DNA of 32,430 bases from a bacterium (Candidatus Blackallbacteria) CG13_big_fil_rev_8_21_14_2_50_49_14 (GTDB lineage: Bacteria > Cyanobacteriota > Sericytochromatia > UBA7694): the NCBI GenBank assembly GCA_002783405.1, contig PFGG01000008.1, forward strand, positions 189 to 32,618. The letters run 5' to 3'. Of this stretch, positions 16,612-24,182 are shown in pieces (within the stretch, counting starts at the first letter, position 1; each line of letters starts with the position of its first letter). The notes below the pieces were generated by a model, which made no database searches, had not been told where the DNA came from, and saw only the letters and a program-made list of their open reading frames with translations. The position numbers were made by a program, and so were the translations under genes.

Positions 16612-17184
16612 TTAGTTTTCAAGGGTTTCAAGCGCCAGTTCGGCCAACCCCACCCGTTCCTGTGCCAGACCCAGGTCTTGCAACTGGTCACGGCAATAGA
16701 CATGGTTGATAGCCGCCAGCCGCAGATTGAGCCGATCCAGAGCCAGGGTATCCGGCAGTTCAAGGGCTTCCAGCGCACCTGGCTCCGTAAAATTCAAGGG
16801 GCAGACATCGAGCAAAACTTCGCCCTCGGCAGCTGCTTCTTCATCCTGAAAATAAACCGGCAGGCCGTGGGTCCGGCAAATCACCGGGCGCTGGGCATAG
16901 ACAGTACAGAGATCATTGAGCAAAAGCGCACAGTGCGTTTGTGCTTCGGGTGCGGCCAGCGCCTGGCGGGCCTGGGCCAAAACCTGGGCTTGCTGCTCGG
17001 GAGCCAAGGCTTTCAGAGCGGTTTTGAGGGCATCCGCTTCGACCTGAAAGACCCCCAAACCAGGCAGACAACAGCCACTGCAACCGGCCTGACAACTCAA
17101 ATGCGCAGCATGCTTTGTGCTCAAGGCTTCGCAAAGGCCTTCAAGGTCGTTTAAAAGTTGGTGATAAGGTTCAAAAAAAGGCAT
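16612..17184 (-). CDS. YkgJ-type cysteine-cluster protein
   Basis: A 190-residue protein of the YkgJ (UPF0153) cysteine-cluster family. The N-terminal HLSCQAGCSGCCLPG (about 28-42) holds the CxxxCxxCC pattern, and the C-terminal half carries DLCTVYAQRPVICRTHGLP, the second half of the metal-binding signature. The family is thought to chelate zinc or an iron-sulfur cluster, and its function is unknown. The start codon has no Shine-Dalgarno sequence, and a TATAGT on the same strand (17196-17191) lies only six bases before it, so the mRNA may be leaderless. It is upstream of, and on the same strand as, the lipoprotein gene. Confidence 0.88.
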   Translation of the reverse strand: MPFFEPYHQLLNDLEGLCEALSTKHAAHLSCQAGCSGCCLPGLGVFQVEADALKTALKALAPEQQAQVLAQARQALAAPEAQTHCALLLNDLCTVYAQRPVICRTHGLPVYFQDEEAAAEGEVLLDVCPLNFTEPGALEALELPDTLALDRLNLRLAAINHVYCRDQLQDLGLAQERVGLAELALETLEN

Positions 17185-17460
17185 GGTTGCACTATATCTG
17201 ATTTTTTCAGGGGTGGGGAGAGGACACGGATCTGCCAGATCAAAGAATAGCTTGGTCTGAAAGGGAGCATTCTATATTGAAATAGATCATTCTAATTGGA
17301 GAGAGATAGGGGCCACAGGCCCGCTGGCTTTTTCTTTCCATCATGTGCTTCTTCGAAATTATTTCTGAAGTAATTCACAGTCTAAAAACAAATCAATAGT
17401 CAAAATCTATCATAAATAACAAAACAAACGATTTTACTTATCAAAAGAAATCTGTCATGA
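17185..17460. other. Gene-poor A+T-rich stretch
   Basis: No gene is supported here. The left part has an imperfect palindrome near 17272-17287 (TCTATATTGAAATAGA). GGGCC-ACA-GGCCC at 17309-17321, followed at 17328 by CTTTTTCTTTCC, looks like a rightward terminator, although no rightward gene precedes it. Together with the Dps remnant next to it, this suggests sequence left by deletion. From about 17340 the composition is markedly A+T-rich. Confidence 0.5.
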
Positions 17461-17646
17461 TCAGAGCAACGAAAAGAAAGAAGGCAAAACACCATTTTAG
17501 AGGCTTTTCAAGCCTTGCTGCTGCATCAGCGTGAAATACAAAAACAAGCGGCTGAAGCCGGTGATGAAGGCACAGCCTCATTGCTCAGCGATTATATCAA
17601 GCAGCAAGAAAAACAGGTTTGGATGTACGCCGCTTACCAAGGCTGA
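17461..17646 (+). pseudogene. 3' remnant of a Dps-like ferritin gene
   Basis: The frame ending in TGA at 17644-17646 encodes the C-terminal end of a Dps/ferritin-like protein. From about 17488 it reads NTILEAFQALLLHQREI, then AAEAGDEGTASLLSDYIKQQ and EKQVWMYAAYQG. The pattern aGDeGTadLLsdxixxxEKxxWMlra is characteristic of the last helix and tail of Dps proteins, which store iron and protect DNA. An in-frame TGA at 17458-17460 blocks the frame upstream, there is no plausible start, and some two thirds of the normal length (about 150-180 residues) is absent. The first ten codons or so before the match do not resemble Dps. It is best read as a 5'-deleted pseudogene; too few bases remain to say when it decayed. 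Confidence 0.72.
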
Positions 17647-17662
17647 AACCCGAGGCAAGAAT

Positions 17663-17692
17663 TTGGCAGAAACCAGGGATAAGCATTAAAAT
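17663..17692 (+). promoter_or_regulatory. Candidate promoter for EF-hand lipase gene
   Basis: TTGGCA and TAAAAT are separated by 18 bases. The predicted start near 17699 leaves a leader of about 33 bases before the ATG at 17732. It lies just after the Dps remnant. TATTCT at 17708-17713 is a weaker alternative -10 box. Confidence 0.45.
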
Positions 17693-17731
17693 AGGTTTAT
17701 TCCTGGTATTCTTCCTGAGGTAGTCTTTATC

Positions 17732-18820
17732 ATGCGTGCATCCCGAACCTTGCTAACCTTGCTGGCCTGCGCCACGGCATTCAGCGCCTGCCAGAATCAG
17801 CCCTTTTCAAGCCCCCTTTCACGGGCCTCGGCCCCGCTGCAACAGAACAGCGTTTCAAGTTTTTTACAACACACCCTTCTGAACCAGTACCAGGCCCAGT
17901 TTCAAGAGCATGATCTCAACCACAATGGCCGCCTGGAACCCCAGGAATTGCCTCACGCCCCGCAGACCTTCAGCCGCTTGGATCGCAACCGGGATGGTTT
18001 TCTAAGCCCCGAAGAAGCGCAACCCGAAAGCAGCTTTCTGCGCCGACAGGGTGAGTTTCTGCTCAAAGAACTGCGCACGGCCTTTGAAAGCAAACACAGT
18101 GGCAGTGAGGATCCCCAATTGGAAATGCCCTTGGAAAACAGCTACGCCCAATTTGAAAATGCCTTTCTCAGCCAGACCGAAACCTTCCGCAGCAGCATGG
18201 AACAGAACAACACACCTCAAACAACGGGTCGCACCCCTGTGCTGCTGGTGCCCGGTTATGCCGAACCCAGTTGGTATTTTATGTATGGTATTTACCGCGA
18301 CCTGAAAAAAGCGGGTTGGCCGGTCGAAGGCATCAATCTTTTCCCCAATTTTGCCTCAGCCGAAGAACAGGCCGCCAAGGTCAAGGCCAAAGCCGAAGCC
18401 CTGATGAAAAAATATGGCAGCAAAAAAGTCAATCTGGTTGTTCACAGTTTTGGCGGCCTGATCAGCCGCTATTTTATTCAGGAAAGGGGCGGCAACCAGG
18501 CCGTCGAAAATCTTGTCACGGTCGCCACCCCCCATTTGGGTACTTATACCGCCTACCTGGGGCCCGGTCAGAGTGCCGTACAATTGCGTCCTGAAAGTGA
18601 ATTTATTCAAAAGCTGAATGCCCAGGGCTTTACCCGCCCCCCCGTCAAATACACCTCGATTTGGTCCAATCTCGATGAGATTGTGATTCCTCCCAAAAAC
18701 TCGATTATGCCGGACTCAGAGGTACAATACGTGCCCTGGACAGGTCATTTAACGATCATGTTCAGCAAACGTACCTACGCCCATATCCGCCAGGCGCTCG
18801 AAAAACCAACGCGCCGATAA
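17732..18820 (+). CDS. EF-hand lipoprotein with alpha/beta lipase domain
   Basis: A 362-residue predicted lipoprotein (signal ending in AFSAC, Cys20). Two canonical EF-hand loops follow: Asp61-Asn63-Asn65-Arg67-Glu69-Glu72 and Asp84-Asn86-Asp88-Phe90-Ser92-Glu95. Residues 168-360 form an alpha/beta hydrolase of the triacylglycerol-lipase kind: VLLVPGYAEPSWYF, the nucleophile Ser239 in VVHSFGGLISRYF, VTVATPHLGTYTA, a probable acid Asp315 in SNLDEIVIPP and His339 in WTGHLTIM. The elbow has Val in place of the first Gly of GxSxG. Calcium-binding motifs joined to a lipase on a lipoprotein suggest an envelope or surface enzyme controlled or stabilised by calcium, but this is inference. Phospholipase or esterase activity is also possible. 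Confidence 0.85.
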   Translation: MRASRTLLTLLACATAFSACQNQPFSSPLSRASAPLQQNSVSSFLQHTLLNQYQAQFQEHDLNHNGRLEPQELPHAPQTFSRLDRNRDGFLSPEEAQPESSFLRRQGEFLLKELRTAFESKHSGSEDPQLEMPLENSYAQFENAFLSQTETFRSSMEQNNTPQTTGRTPVLLVPGYAEPSWYFMYGIYRDLKKAGWPVEGINLFPNFASAEEQAAKVKAKAEALMKKYGSKKVNLVVHSFGGLISRYFIQERGGNQAVENLVTVATPHLGTYTAYLGPGQSAVQLRPESEFIQKLNAQGFTRPPVKYTSIWSNLDEIVIPPKNSIMPDSEVQYVPWTGHLTIMFSKRTYAHIRQALEKPTRR

Positions 18821-18822
18821 GC

Positions 18823-18851
18823 TTGCCGTAAAGCGCTTCGCTTTCTAAAAT
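18823..18851 (+). promoter_or_regulatory. Promoter for the Cys-rich protein/DnaJ operon
   Basis: TTGCCG, a spacer of exactly 17 bases and TAAAAT make a good sigma-70-type promoter starting three bases after the lipase stop. The spacer contains the inverted repeat AAAGCG-CTT-CGCTTT (18830-18844). This could be an operator or a small hairpin ending the lipase transcript. The predicted leader is about 65 bases. Confidence 0.55.
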
Positions 18852-18922
18852 AGGGGGAGGGCGTTCAAGCAAACGCCGCCTTAAAGTACTGCCCCAAGTG
18901 ATAACGGCGCGAGGAGGAAACC

Positions 18923-19150
18923 ATGTCCGGCAAAAAAGCCAAAGTGATCTATAAATGCCCGCATGTGCGTAAAAAAGTCTGCGTAGACGTGGAAAATGAA
19001 TTGGAAAAAGGCCTGCTCGGAAGTAAAATTACCGCTCAGACCGTCATCGCCTGTGATCTTCAGGCCATGGGAGGCTGCAATATGCGCCTGGATCGTTTTG
19101 ACTGCAAGTGCCCCGCATTGGCCCAAGCCCTCAAGTGCAGCCTGAAATGA
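18923..19150 (+). CDS. Seven-cysteine small protein coupled to DnaJ
   Basis: A 75-residue protein of no recognised family. It has seven cysteines (12, 20, 44, 52, 61, 63, 72) in CPHVRKKVC, ACDLQAMGGC, DCKCPA and LKC contexts, which suggests a zinc site or disulfides, plus a basic N-terminus. There is no signal peptide, so it is probably cytoplasmic, which favours metal binding. A very strong ribosome-binding sequence (GAGGAGGAAACC) precedes the ATG. Its TGA overlaps the DnaJ ATG in ATGA, so the two proteins are translationally coupled and probably made together. A promoter lies about 70 bases upstream. The function is unknown; a partner or adaptor of the DnaJ is a reasonable guess. Confidence 0.75.
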   Translation: MSGKKAKVIYKCPHVRKKVCVDVENELEKGLLGSKITAQTVIACDLQAMGGCNMRLDRFDCKCPALAQALKCSLK

Positions 19151-20079
19151 AATACACCGATTACTATGCCAGTCTGGGAATTGAAAAAGGCGCAAATGAA
19201 AAAGAAGTTCGCCAGGCCTATCGCCGCTTGGCCAAGGATTGCCACCCCGACACCCACCCTGGTGATAGCAAAGCCGAAGAAAAATTCAAGCAGATCACCG
19301 AAGCCTATGAAGTGCTCAGCGATCCTGAAAAACGTTCTCGCTATGATCAACTGGGTGCCAATTGGCAGGATTTTTCAGATTTTGCGGAGTCTTTTGGTGC
19401 CCACCAGCGCAACAAGCACCGGGTAGAATACAATTCAGAGCTCTTTGATCTGCCCTTCAGCGATTTCTTTGAAACCTTTTTTGGCGATCAGGCCGGTGGG
19501 ATCTGGGATAAACACGCCCCCGATCTGCGCCAGGAAGCTCCTTCACAATTTCATGCCAAAAACCAAAACACTGCCAATTCAGAGATCAGCTATACTGCCC
19601 AGGTAACCCTCGAAGAAGTTCTCAATGGCACCAAACGCCGCATTCAATTGCATGAAGATGACGATTTCAAAACCCTGGAAGTGAAAATTCCTCCGGGCGT
19701 CAAAGAGGGGTCGAAAGTCAGAATTGGCAATCCTGAGCACAATCTCTTTCTCGAAATTCATCTGCGCCCCCACCCTCTGTTTAGCAGCGAAGGCCTCAAT
19801 TTACATGGCAAACTCAAAATCATGGACTATGAGGCAATGCTGGGAGCGAGTAAACCTGTAGGAACACTGACCGGCAATATTCAAATGAAAATCCCGCCCG
19901 GCAGTCAATCCGGGCAGGTCTTCCGGGTCAAAGGTCAAGGGCTTCCTCAGTTGAAAAATCCTGAAGAACGCGGGGATCTGATGATCACACTCGAAGTAAA
20001 AACTTCCCGCAACCTGGGTGAAGAAGAGCGTCAGCTGATCGAACGCTTTCAGGTACTGCGAGAGGCCAAACCGCTTTAA
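19147..20079 (+). CDS. Class II DnaJ/CbpA-like co-chaperone
   Basis: A 310-residue Hsp40 co-chaperone that would stimulate Hsp70 (DnaK). The J-domain is at residues 1-70: YYASLGIEKGA, AYRRLAKDCHPD with the essential HPD, AYEVLSDPEKRSRYDQLG. A phenylalanine-rich linker follows (FSDFFETFFGD). Two substrate-binding beta domains begin near 145 (ISYTAQVTLEEVLNGTKRRI) and continue to LPQLKNPEERGDLMITLEV. The zinc-finger of class I DnaJ is absent, so it is CbpA-like. The ATG at 19147 overlaps the stop of the small Cys-rich protein; an ORF beginning upstream at 19108 is out of keeping with the family's MxYxDYY start. No dnaK or grpE is nearby. It ends with a TTAA stop shared with scoB. Confidence 0.93.
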   Translation: MKYTDYYASLGIEKGANEKEVRQAYRRLAKDCHPDTHPGDSKAEEKFKQITEAYEVLSDPEKRSRYDQLGANWQDFSDFAESFGAHQRNKHRVEYNSELFDLPFSDFFETFFGDQAGGIWDKHAPDLRQEAPSQFHAKNQNTANSEISYTAQVTLEEVLNGTKRRIQLHEDDDFKTLEVKIPPGVKEGSKVRIGNPEHNLFLEIHLRPHPLFSSEGLNLHGKLKIMDYEAMLGASKPVGTLTGNIQMKIPPGSQSGQVFRVKGQGLPQLKNPEERGDLMITLEVKTSRNLGEEERQLIERFQVLREAKPL

Positions 20080-20729
20080 TCTTTGAGAGCCACGCGAAAA
20101 TTCGCTTCGGTACAGGCCCGAATCTCTTCAAGACTGAGATCCGGGTCTTTTTCAATCAGCACCAGTTCACGGCCCTGTTTATCCACTTCAAAAACGGCTT
20201 TTTCAGTGATCACCAGATCAATACAGCTTTTGCCTGTTAAAGGCAGGGTACATTCTTTCAGCAGCTTAGAAGCGCCACTCTTGTCATTGTGGGTCATGAC
20301 CACAACCACACGCTGCGCACCCGCCACCAGATCCATTGCGCCGCCCATGCCTTTGATCATTTTGCCCGGCACCATCCAATTGGCAATGTCTCCGGCCTGA
20401 GAAACTTCAAGCGCCCCCAAAATCGCCAGGTCAATATGGCCGCCCCGAATCATTGAAAACGAGGTGGCGCTGTCAAAATAACTCGCCCCTGGCAAAGCCG
20501 TGACAGTCTGTTTACCGGCATTGATCAAATCGGCATCGACTTCTCCATCCTCTGGAAAAGGCCCAATGCCCAGGAGCCCATTTTCAGAATGCAGCACCAC
20601 GGTCATGCCTTCAGGCACGTAATTGGCAACCAGAGTGGGAATCCCAATACCCAGATTGACATAATAACCATCGCGCAGCTCTTGGGCTGCCCGTTTAGCG
20701 AGTAGTTCTCTGCTCGATCCGCTTTTCAT
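20076..20729 (-). CDS. scoB: 3-oxoacid CoA-transferase subunit B
   Basis: The 217-residue beta subunit of a succinyl-CoA:3-oxoacid (acetoacetate) CoA transferase. [14 protein letters not shown] and [11 protein letters not shown] are the family landmarks; the Glu of SENG (about residue 48) forms the covalent CoA thioester. [15 protein letters not shown] and [18 protein letters not shown] follow as in ScoB and AtoA. It transfers CoA between succinyl-CoA (or acetyl-CoA) and acetoacetate, linking ketone-body or polyhydroxybutyrate breakdown with central metabolism. AAAGGAG precedes the ATG. Its start overlaps the 3' end of scoA by 35 bases, an unusually long overlap. Its stop interlocks with dnaJ. 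AtoA-type (butyrate) specificity cannot be excluded. Confidence 0.93.
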   Translation of the reverse strand: MKSGSSRELLAKRAAQELRDGYYVNLGIGIPTLVANYVPEGMTVVLHSENGLLGIGPFPEDGEVDADLINAGKQTVTALPGASYFDSATSFSMIRGGHIDLAILGALEVSQAGDIANWMVPGKMIKGMGGAMDLVAGAQRVVVVMTHNDKSGASKLLKECTLPLTGKSCIDLVITEKAVFEVDKQGRELVLIEKDPDLSLEEIRACTEANFRVALKD

Positions 20730-21390
20730 AGTGGGCTCCTTTCAAAAGCATATTTACAAAAATACTGGGAGTATGCACCTGATCGGGGTCTAAATCACCC
20801 ACAGGCACCAATTGCTCAACTTCGGCAATCGTGATCTTGCCGGCAGTGGCAACAGGGGCATTGAAATTACGCGCCGTTTTGCGGTAAATCAAATTGCCGT
20901 GGGTATCTCCCAGATGTGCCTTAACCAAAGCCAAATCGCCACGAATGGGCTTTTCAAGCACATACATGCGCCCGTCTATTTCACGGGTTTCTTTGCCTTC
21001 GGCCACAGGGGTGCCGTAACCTGTAGGGGTATAAAAACCACCTATCCCTGCTCCCCCCGCACGCAAACGCTCGGCCAGCGTTCCTTGGGGCACAAACTCG
21101 ACTTCCAATTCGCCATCGAGAAACTGTTTTTCAAAGAGCTTGTTTTCGCCGACATAACTCGAAACCATTTTGCGAATCTGACGGGTTTGCAAAAGCAGTC
21201 CCAGGCCAAAATCATCGACACCGGCATTGTTGCTGACCACTGTCAGATCCTTGACGCCCAGCTCACGCAAAGCCAGGATTAAATTCTCAGGAATACCACA
21301 GAGACCGAATCCCCCCACAAGTACCGTGGCCCCATCTTTGAGACCGACCTGTTCGAGAGCTTCGGCTGCTGACTGAACGACTTTCTTCAT
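20695..21390 (-). CDS. scoA: 3-oxoacid CoA-transferase subunit A
   Basis: The 231-residue alpha subunit of the same CoA transferase. [19 protein letters not shown] near the N-terminus is the glycine-rich coenzyme A loop. [35 protein letters not shown]-type residues and [15 protein letters not shown] (around residues 112-126) are standard ScoA landmarks. The subunit pairs with ScoB, whose gene starts inside the 3' end of this one, so the pair should be produced in equal amounts. AAAGGGG precedes the ATG. A promoter with an extended -10 box lies 30 bases upstream. No thiolase or PHB genes are in view. Confidence 0.94.
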   Translation of the reverse strand: MKKVVQSAAEALEQVGLKDGATVLVGGFGLCGIPENLILALRELGVKDLTVVSNNAGVDDFGLGLLLQTRQIRKMVSSYVGENKLFEKQFLDGELEVEFVPQGTLAERLRAGGAGIGGFYTPTGYGTPVAEGKETREIDGRMYVLEKPIRGDLALVKAHLGDTHGNLIYRKTARNFNAPVATAGKITIAEVEQLVPVGDLDPDQVHTPSIFVNMLLKGAHYEKRIEQRTTR

Positions 21391-21417
21391 GCGCAGCCCC
21401 CTTTGGGTGATGCGCCC

Positions 21418-21426
21418 AGTATAACA
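21418..21426 (-). promoter_or_regulatory. Extended -10 promoter for scoAB
   Basis: Read leftward, TGTTATACT is an extended -10 element. It predicts a start near 21411, about 20 bases before the scoA ATG and just ahead of its AAAGGGG. A TTGACT lies upstream but only 13 bases away, so the -35 contact is probably weak. Confidence 0.5.
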
Positions 21427-21516
21427 TAGGAAAAAGAGTCAAAGCCGCCCAGGATCTAGCTTTCAAAAAAATGTTCCAAATCTGCTTGCTGCGGGGCTTC
21501 CACCTGATCGTGCATT

Positions 21517-21525
21517 TGTTACAAT
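21517..21525 (+). promoter_or_regulatory. Extended -10 promoter for coaD
   Basis: TGTTACAAT is an extended -10 element with a predicted start near 21532, leaving a leader of about 27 bases before the GTG at 21559. CTTCCA lies 17 bases upstream as a poor -35 box. It is divergent from the scoAB promoter about 95 bases away. Confidence 0.5.
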
Positions 21526-21558
21526 TGAAAGGACGAAAGAAAACAAAAGGAGCCCTGA

Positions 21559-22044
21559 GTGACACGCGCGATCTATCCTGGCAGTTTTGATCCCGTCACC
21601 AATGGCCATCTCGATATCATGGAAAGAGCCGCCCATCTTTTTGATGAGGTGATCGTAGCGGTGTCTACCAATATTGCCAAAAAATGCACCTTCAGTGTGG
21701 AGGAGCGTCAGGAAATGATTCGCCAAAGCACCCAACATTTGCCCAACCTTAAAATTGATGGTTGTGATGGTCTGATTGTAGACTATGCCCGCCAGGTTCA
21801 GGGCAATGTGATTATCCGGGGGCTGCGTGCCGTCTCTGATTTTGAGATTGAACTCAAAATGGCCCTGATGAACAAACATCTCAACCCCGAAGTGGATACG
21901 GTTTTTCTGATGCCCAAGGCAGAATACATGTTTCTGAACTCCAGTTTGATTCGTGAAATCGCTGGATTTGGAGGAAATATTTCAGATTTTGTCTCTCCTT
22001 GTGTTGAAGAATTGCTCAGAAAAAAATATAATAGTATTAAATAA
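21559..22044 (+). CDS. coaD: Phosphopantetheine adenylyltransferase
   Basis: A 161-residue enzyme, the usual length, that joins ATP and 4'-phosphopantetheine to make dephospho-CoA, the penultimate step of coenzyme A synthesis. The nucleotidyltransferase motif YPGSFDPVTNGHLD with His17 is present, along with VIIRGLRAVSDFEIELKMALMN and the closing NSSLIREIAGFGGNISDFV. Usually this last part reads SSSLVKEIA; here the first residue is Asn. The start codon is GTG, preceded by AAAGGAG. The last 40 bases are A/T-rich and contain the promoter of the next gene. CoA synthesis beside CoA-transferase genes is probably coincidental. Confidence 0.96.
   Translation: MTRAIYPGSFDPVTNGHLDIMERAAHLFDEVIVAVSTNIAKKCTFSVEERQEMIRQSTQHLPNLKIDGCDGLIVDYARQVQGNVIIRGLRAVSDFEIELKMALMNKHLNPEVDTVFLMPKAEYMFLNSSLIREIAGFGGNISDFVSPCVEELLRKKYNSIK
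22004..22032 (+). promoter_or_regulatory. Promoter inside coaD 3' end for coiled-coil gene
   Basis: TTGAAG and a perfect TATAAT are separated by exactly 17 bases, inside the last codons of coaD. The predicted start near 22039 gives a leader of about 27 bases. The downstream gene can therefore be expressed independently of coaD. Confidence 0.6.
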
Positions 22045-22065
22045 AAGATAAATGTAAGTTAAAAA

Positions 22066-22596
22066 ATGATAAATCAAAATGAAATTGCTCCCGCCATGGC
22101 CCCTGCAGCCCCCAGTTCTGCTGATACCACCCTCGCGTTGGTACAGAAGATTGAAGAAGTGATCGTCAACAGCATGAAAGTGCCGTTTACCTCACGCGTC
22201 GTGGTAGACGAAGAGGATATCTTTGAATTGATCGACCGGATTCGTGAGGTTTTACCCTCTGAAATCGTTCAGGCCCAGCAGATCATTGCCCAAAAAGAGT
22301 CGATTATCAACGAAGCCCAAAACAAAAGCAAACAGATCATTGAACTTACCAAAGAAAAATCACGCCAATATTTACAGGAACACGAACTGGTTCGTCAGGC
22401 CATGAAACTGGCCGATGAAACCCGTAAAAATGCAGAAGCAGAATGCCGTCAGCAACGCTTTGAAGCAGACAAATACAGTGAAGAAGTCCTGGCCACCCTT
22501 GAAGACAAGGTCACTCAAGCCTTGAGCATGGTTCAGGCAGGCCGTAGAAACCTGTCCCGCAATATGGAAACCACCGCCCGCTCACTCGGCGTATAA
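22066..22596 (+). CDS. DivIVA-like coiled-coil protein
   Basis: A 176-residue soluble protein. After a Pro/Ala-rich start, residues about 22-65 hold LVQKIEEVIVNSMKVPFTSR and VDEEDIFELIDRIREVLPSEI, then a long charged heptad-like region (66-170) predicts a coiled coil. There is no membrane helix. Bacteria including cyanobacteria and Firmicutes have a similar protein next to coaD, annotated as DivIVA-like or as ATP-synthase-B-like; a role in cell division or envelope scaffolding is suggested for some. No Shine-Dalgarno sequence precedes the ATG; a second in-frame ATG lies at 22096. It has its own promoter. The function is not established here. Confidence 0.75.
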   Translation: MINQNEIAPAMAPAAPSSADTTLALVQKIEEVIVNSMKVPFTSRVVVDEEDIFELIDRIREVLPSEIVQAQQIIAQKESIINEAQNKSKQIIELTKEKSRQYLQEHELVRQAMKLADETRKNAEAECRQQRFEADKYSEEVLATLEDKVTQALSMVQAGRRNLSRNMETTARSLGV

Positions 22597-22621
22597 AACA
22601 GTCAAAAAGAGGAATAAAGCC

Positions 22622-24124
22622 ATGTACCCACGTGCCAGTGGCATTTTACTGCATCCCACATCCCTGCCTGGCCCCTTCGGCATCGGCGATCTGGGCGAAA
22701 TCGCCTATGATTTTCTCGACTTTATGGCAGAAACCGGGCAAAAGCTCTGGCAGGTCATGCCCTTGGGCCCCACAGGTTATGGAGATTCTCCTTATGCCTG
22801 TCTCTCAGCCTTTGCGGGCAACCCCCTCCTGATCAGCCCGCAAAAACTGGTTGAAAAAGGGTTGCTTTCACCTGAAAGTCCGGCCTTGCAAAACTATCCT
22901 GAATTAAGCCGCGAAAAGGTCGAATTTGAAGCCGTAGCGGCTGCAAAAAAAGAAATTTTTGAAGATTCATTTGCCCATTTTCGCAGCTATGCCAGCATTT
23001 CTGAGCGCAAACGCTTCAATAATTTCTGCCAATGTCAGCAAAACCACAATTGGCTGCACAATTACGCCCTCTTTGCCTCGTTAAAAGAACACTATGCCGG
23101 CGAGCCCTGGGACAAATGGAATGCAGGCCTGATCCGTCGGGATCCTGACACGGTTTCAGAATTTGAACAGGTTCTGGCCGAACGGATTCTCTACCACAAA
23201 TACCTGCAATACCTCTTCTATACCCAATGGAATGAACTGCGCAGCTACGCCCATCTCAATGGTATTCATATTATTGGGGATATGCCCATCTTCCTGGCCC
23301 ATGACAGTGCCGATGTCTGGGCACACCAGTCGCTCTTTCATCTCGATGCCCATGGCAAACCCACCGTCGTGGCAGGCGTTCCCCCTGACTATTTTTCGGC
23401 CACAGGCCAGCTTTGGGGCAACCCTCTGTATCACTGGGAAGCCATGGCCAAAGACAACTATGCCTGGTGGGCAGAACGCTTCCGTGTCATGCTCAATCTG
23501 GTGGATATTGTCAGACTCGATCATTTCCGGGGCTTCGAAGCCTATTGGGAAATTCCCGCCGGCGAAGAAACCGCAATCAATGGGAAATGGGTCAAAGGGC
23601 CGAATAAAGCCTTCTTCAAAGCCATGCAGAAAGCCCTGGGCAACCTGCCCTTTATTGCCGAAGACCTGGGCGTGATTACGCCTCCTGTCGAAGATCTACG
23701 TGACAGCTTTGGCTTTCCTGGCATGAAAGTATTGCAGTTTGCCTTCGACGATACCCCTGAAAACGCATTTTTGCCCCATAACCATATCGCCAATAGCGTG
23801 GTCTATACGGGCACCCATGATAACCAAACCACCCTGAGTTGGTTTGAAGATCGGCCCGAAAAGGTCAAACAGTTTATCTTGGGCTACCAGGGCAGCAACG
23901 ATGCCAATTTTATCCATTGGCAGCTGATTCGTCTGGCCCTATCTTCTGTCGCCAATACAGTCTTGATTCCGCTTCAGGATATTCTCGGCCTGCCCGACGA
24001 AAGCGCGCGGATGAATACGCCCGGCAAAGCAGAAGGCAATTGGAGCTGGCGTCTCAAGGAAGAAGATCTGACGTCTGAAGTCGCCCATACCCTCAAACAT
24101 TGGACCCAACTCTATAACCGCTGA
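22622..24124 (+). CDS. malQ: 4-alpha-glucanotransferase (GH77)
   Basis: A 500-residue amylomaltase, the same length as the Thermus enzyme. It cuts alpha-1,4-glucans and passes the piece to another glucan, so it works in glycogen or maltodextrin turnover in the cytoplasm. SGILLHPTSLPGPFGIGDLG begins the barrel. Catalytic residues are visible: nucleophile Asp300 in VRLDHFRGFE, acid/base Glu347 in FIAEDLGVI and Asp400 in YTGTHDNQTT. ASAFAGNP-type (LSAFAGNPLLI) and NAGLIRRDP regions are also conserved. GAGGAA precedes the ATG. Its stop region overlaps the upstream part of the HD gene. No other glycogen genes are in the window. Confidence 0.96.
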   Translation: MYPRASGILLHPTSLPGPFGIGDLGEIAYDFLDFMAETGQKLWQVMPLGPTGYGDSPYACLSAFAGNPLLISPQKLVEKGLLSPESPALQNYPELSREKVEFEAVAAAKKEIFEDSFAHFRSYASISERKRFNNFCQCQQNHNWLHNYALFASLKEHYAGEPWDKWNAGLIRRDPDTVSEFEQVLAERILYHKYLQYLFYTQWNELRSYAHLNGIHIIGDMPIFLAHDSADVWAHQSLFHLDAHGKPTVVAGVPPDYFSATGQLWGNPLYHWEAMAKDNYAWWAERFRVMLNLVDIVRLDHFRGFEAYWEIPAGEETAINGKWVKGPNKAFFKAMQKALGNLPFIAEDLGVITPPVEDLRDSFGFPGMKVLQFAFDDTPENAFLPHNHIANSVVYTGTHDNQTTLSWFEDRPEKVKQFILGYQGSNDANFIHWQLIRLALSSVANTVLIPLQDILGLPDESARMNTPGKAEGNWSWRLKEEDLTSEVAHTLKHWTQLYNR

Positions 24125-24182
24125 TCTCAAGCTCAAAACAAACTGGGAAAGCCTGGTCAGCTCTTTTTGCCAGGATCCCAGT

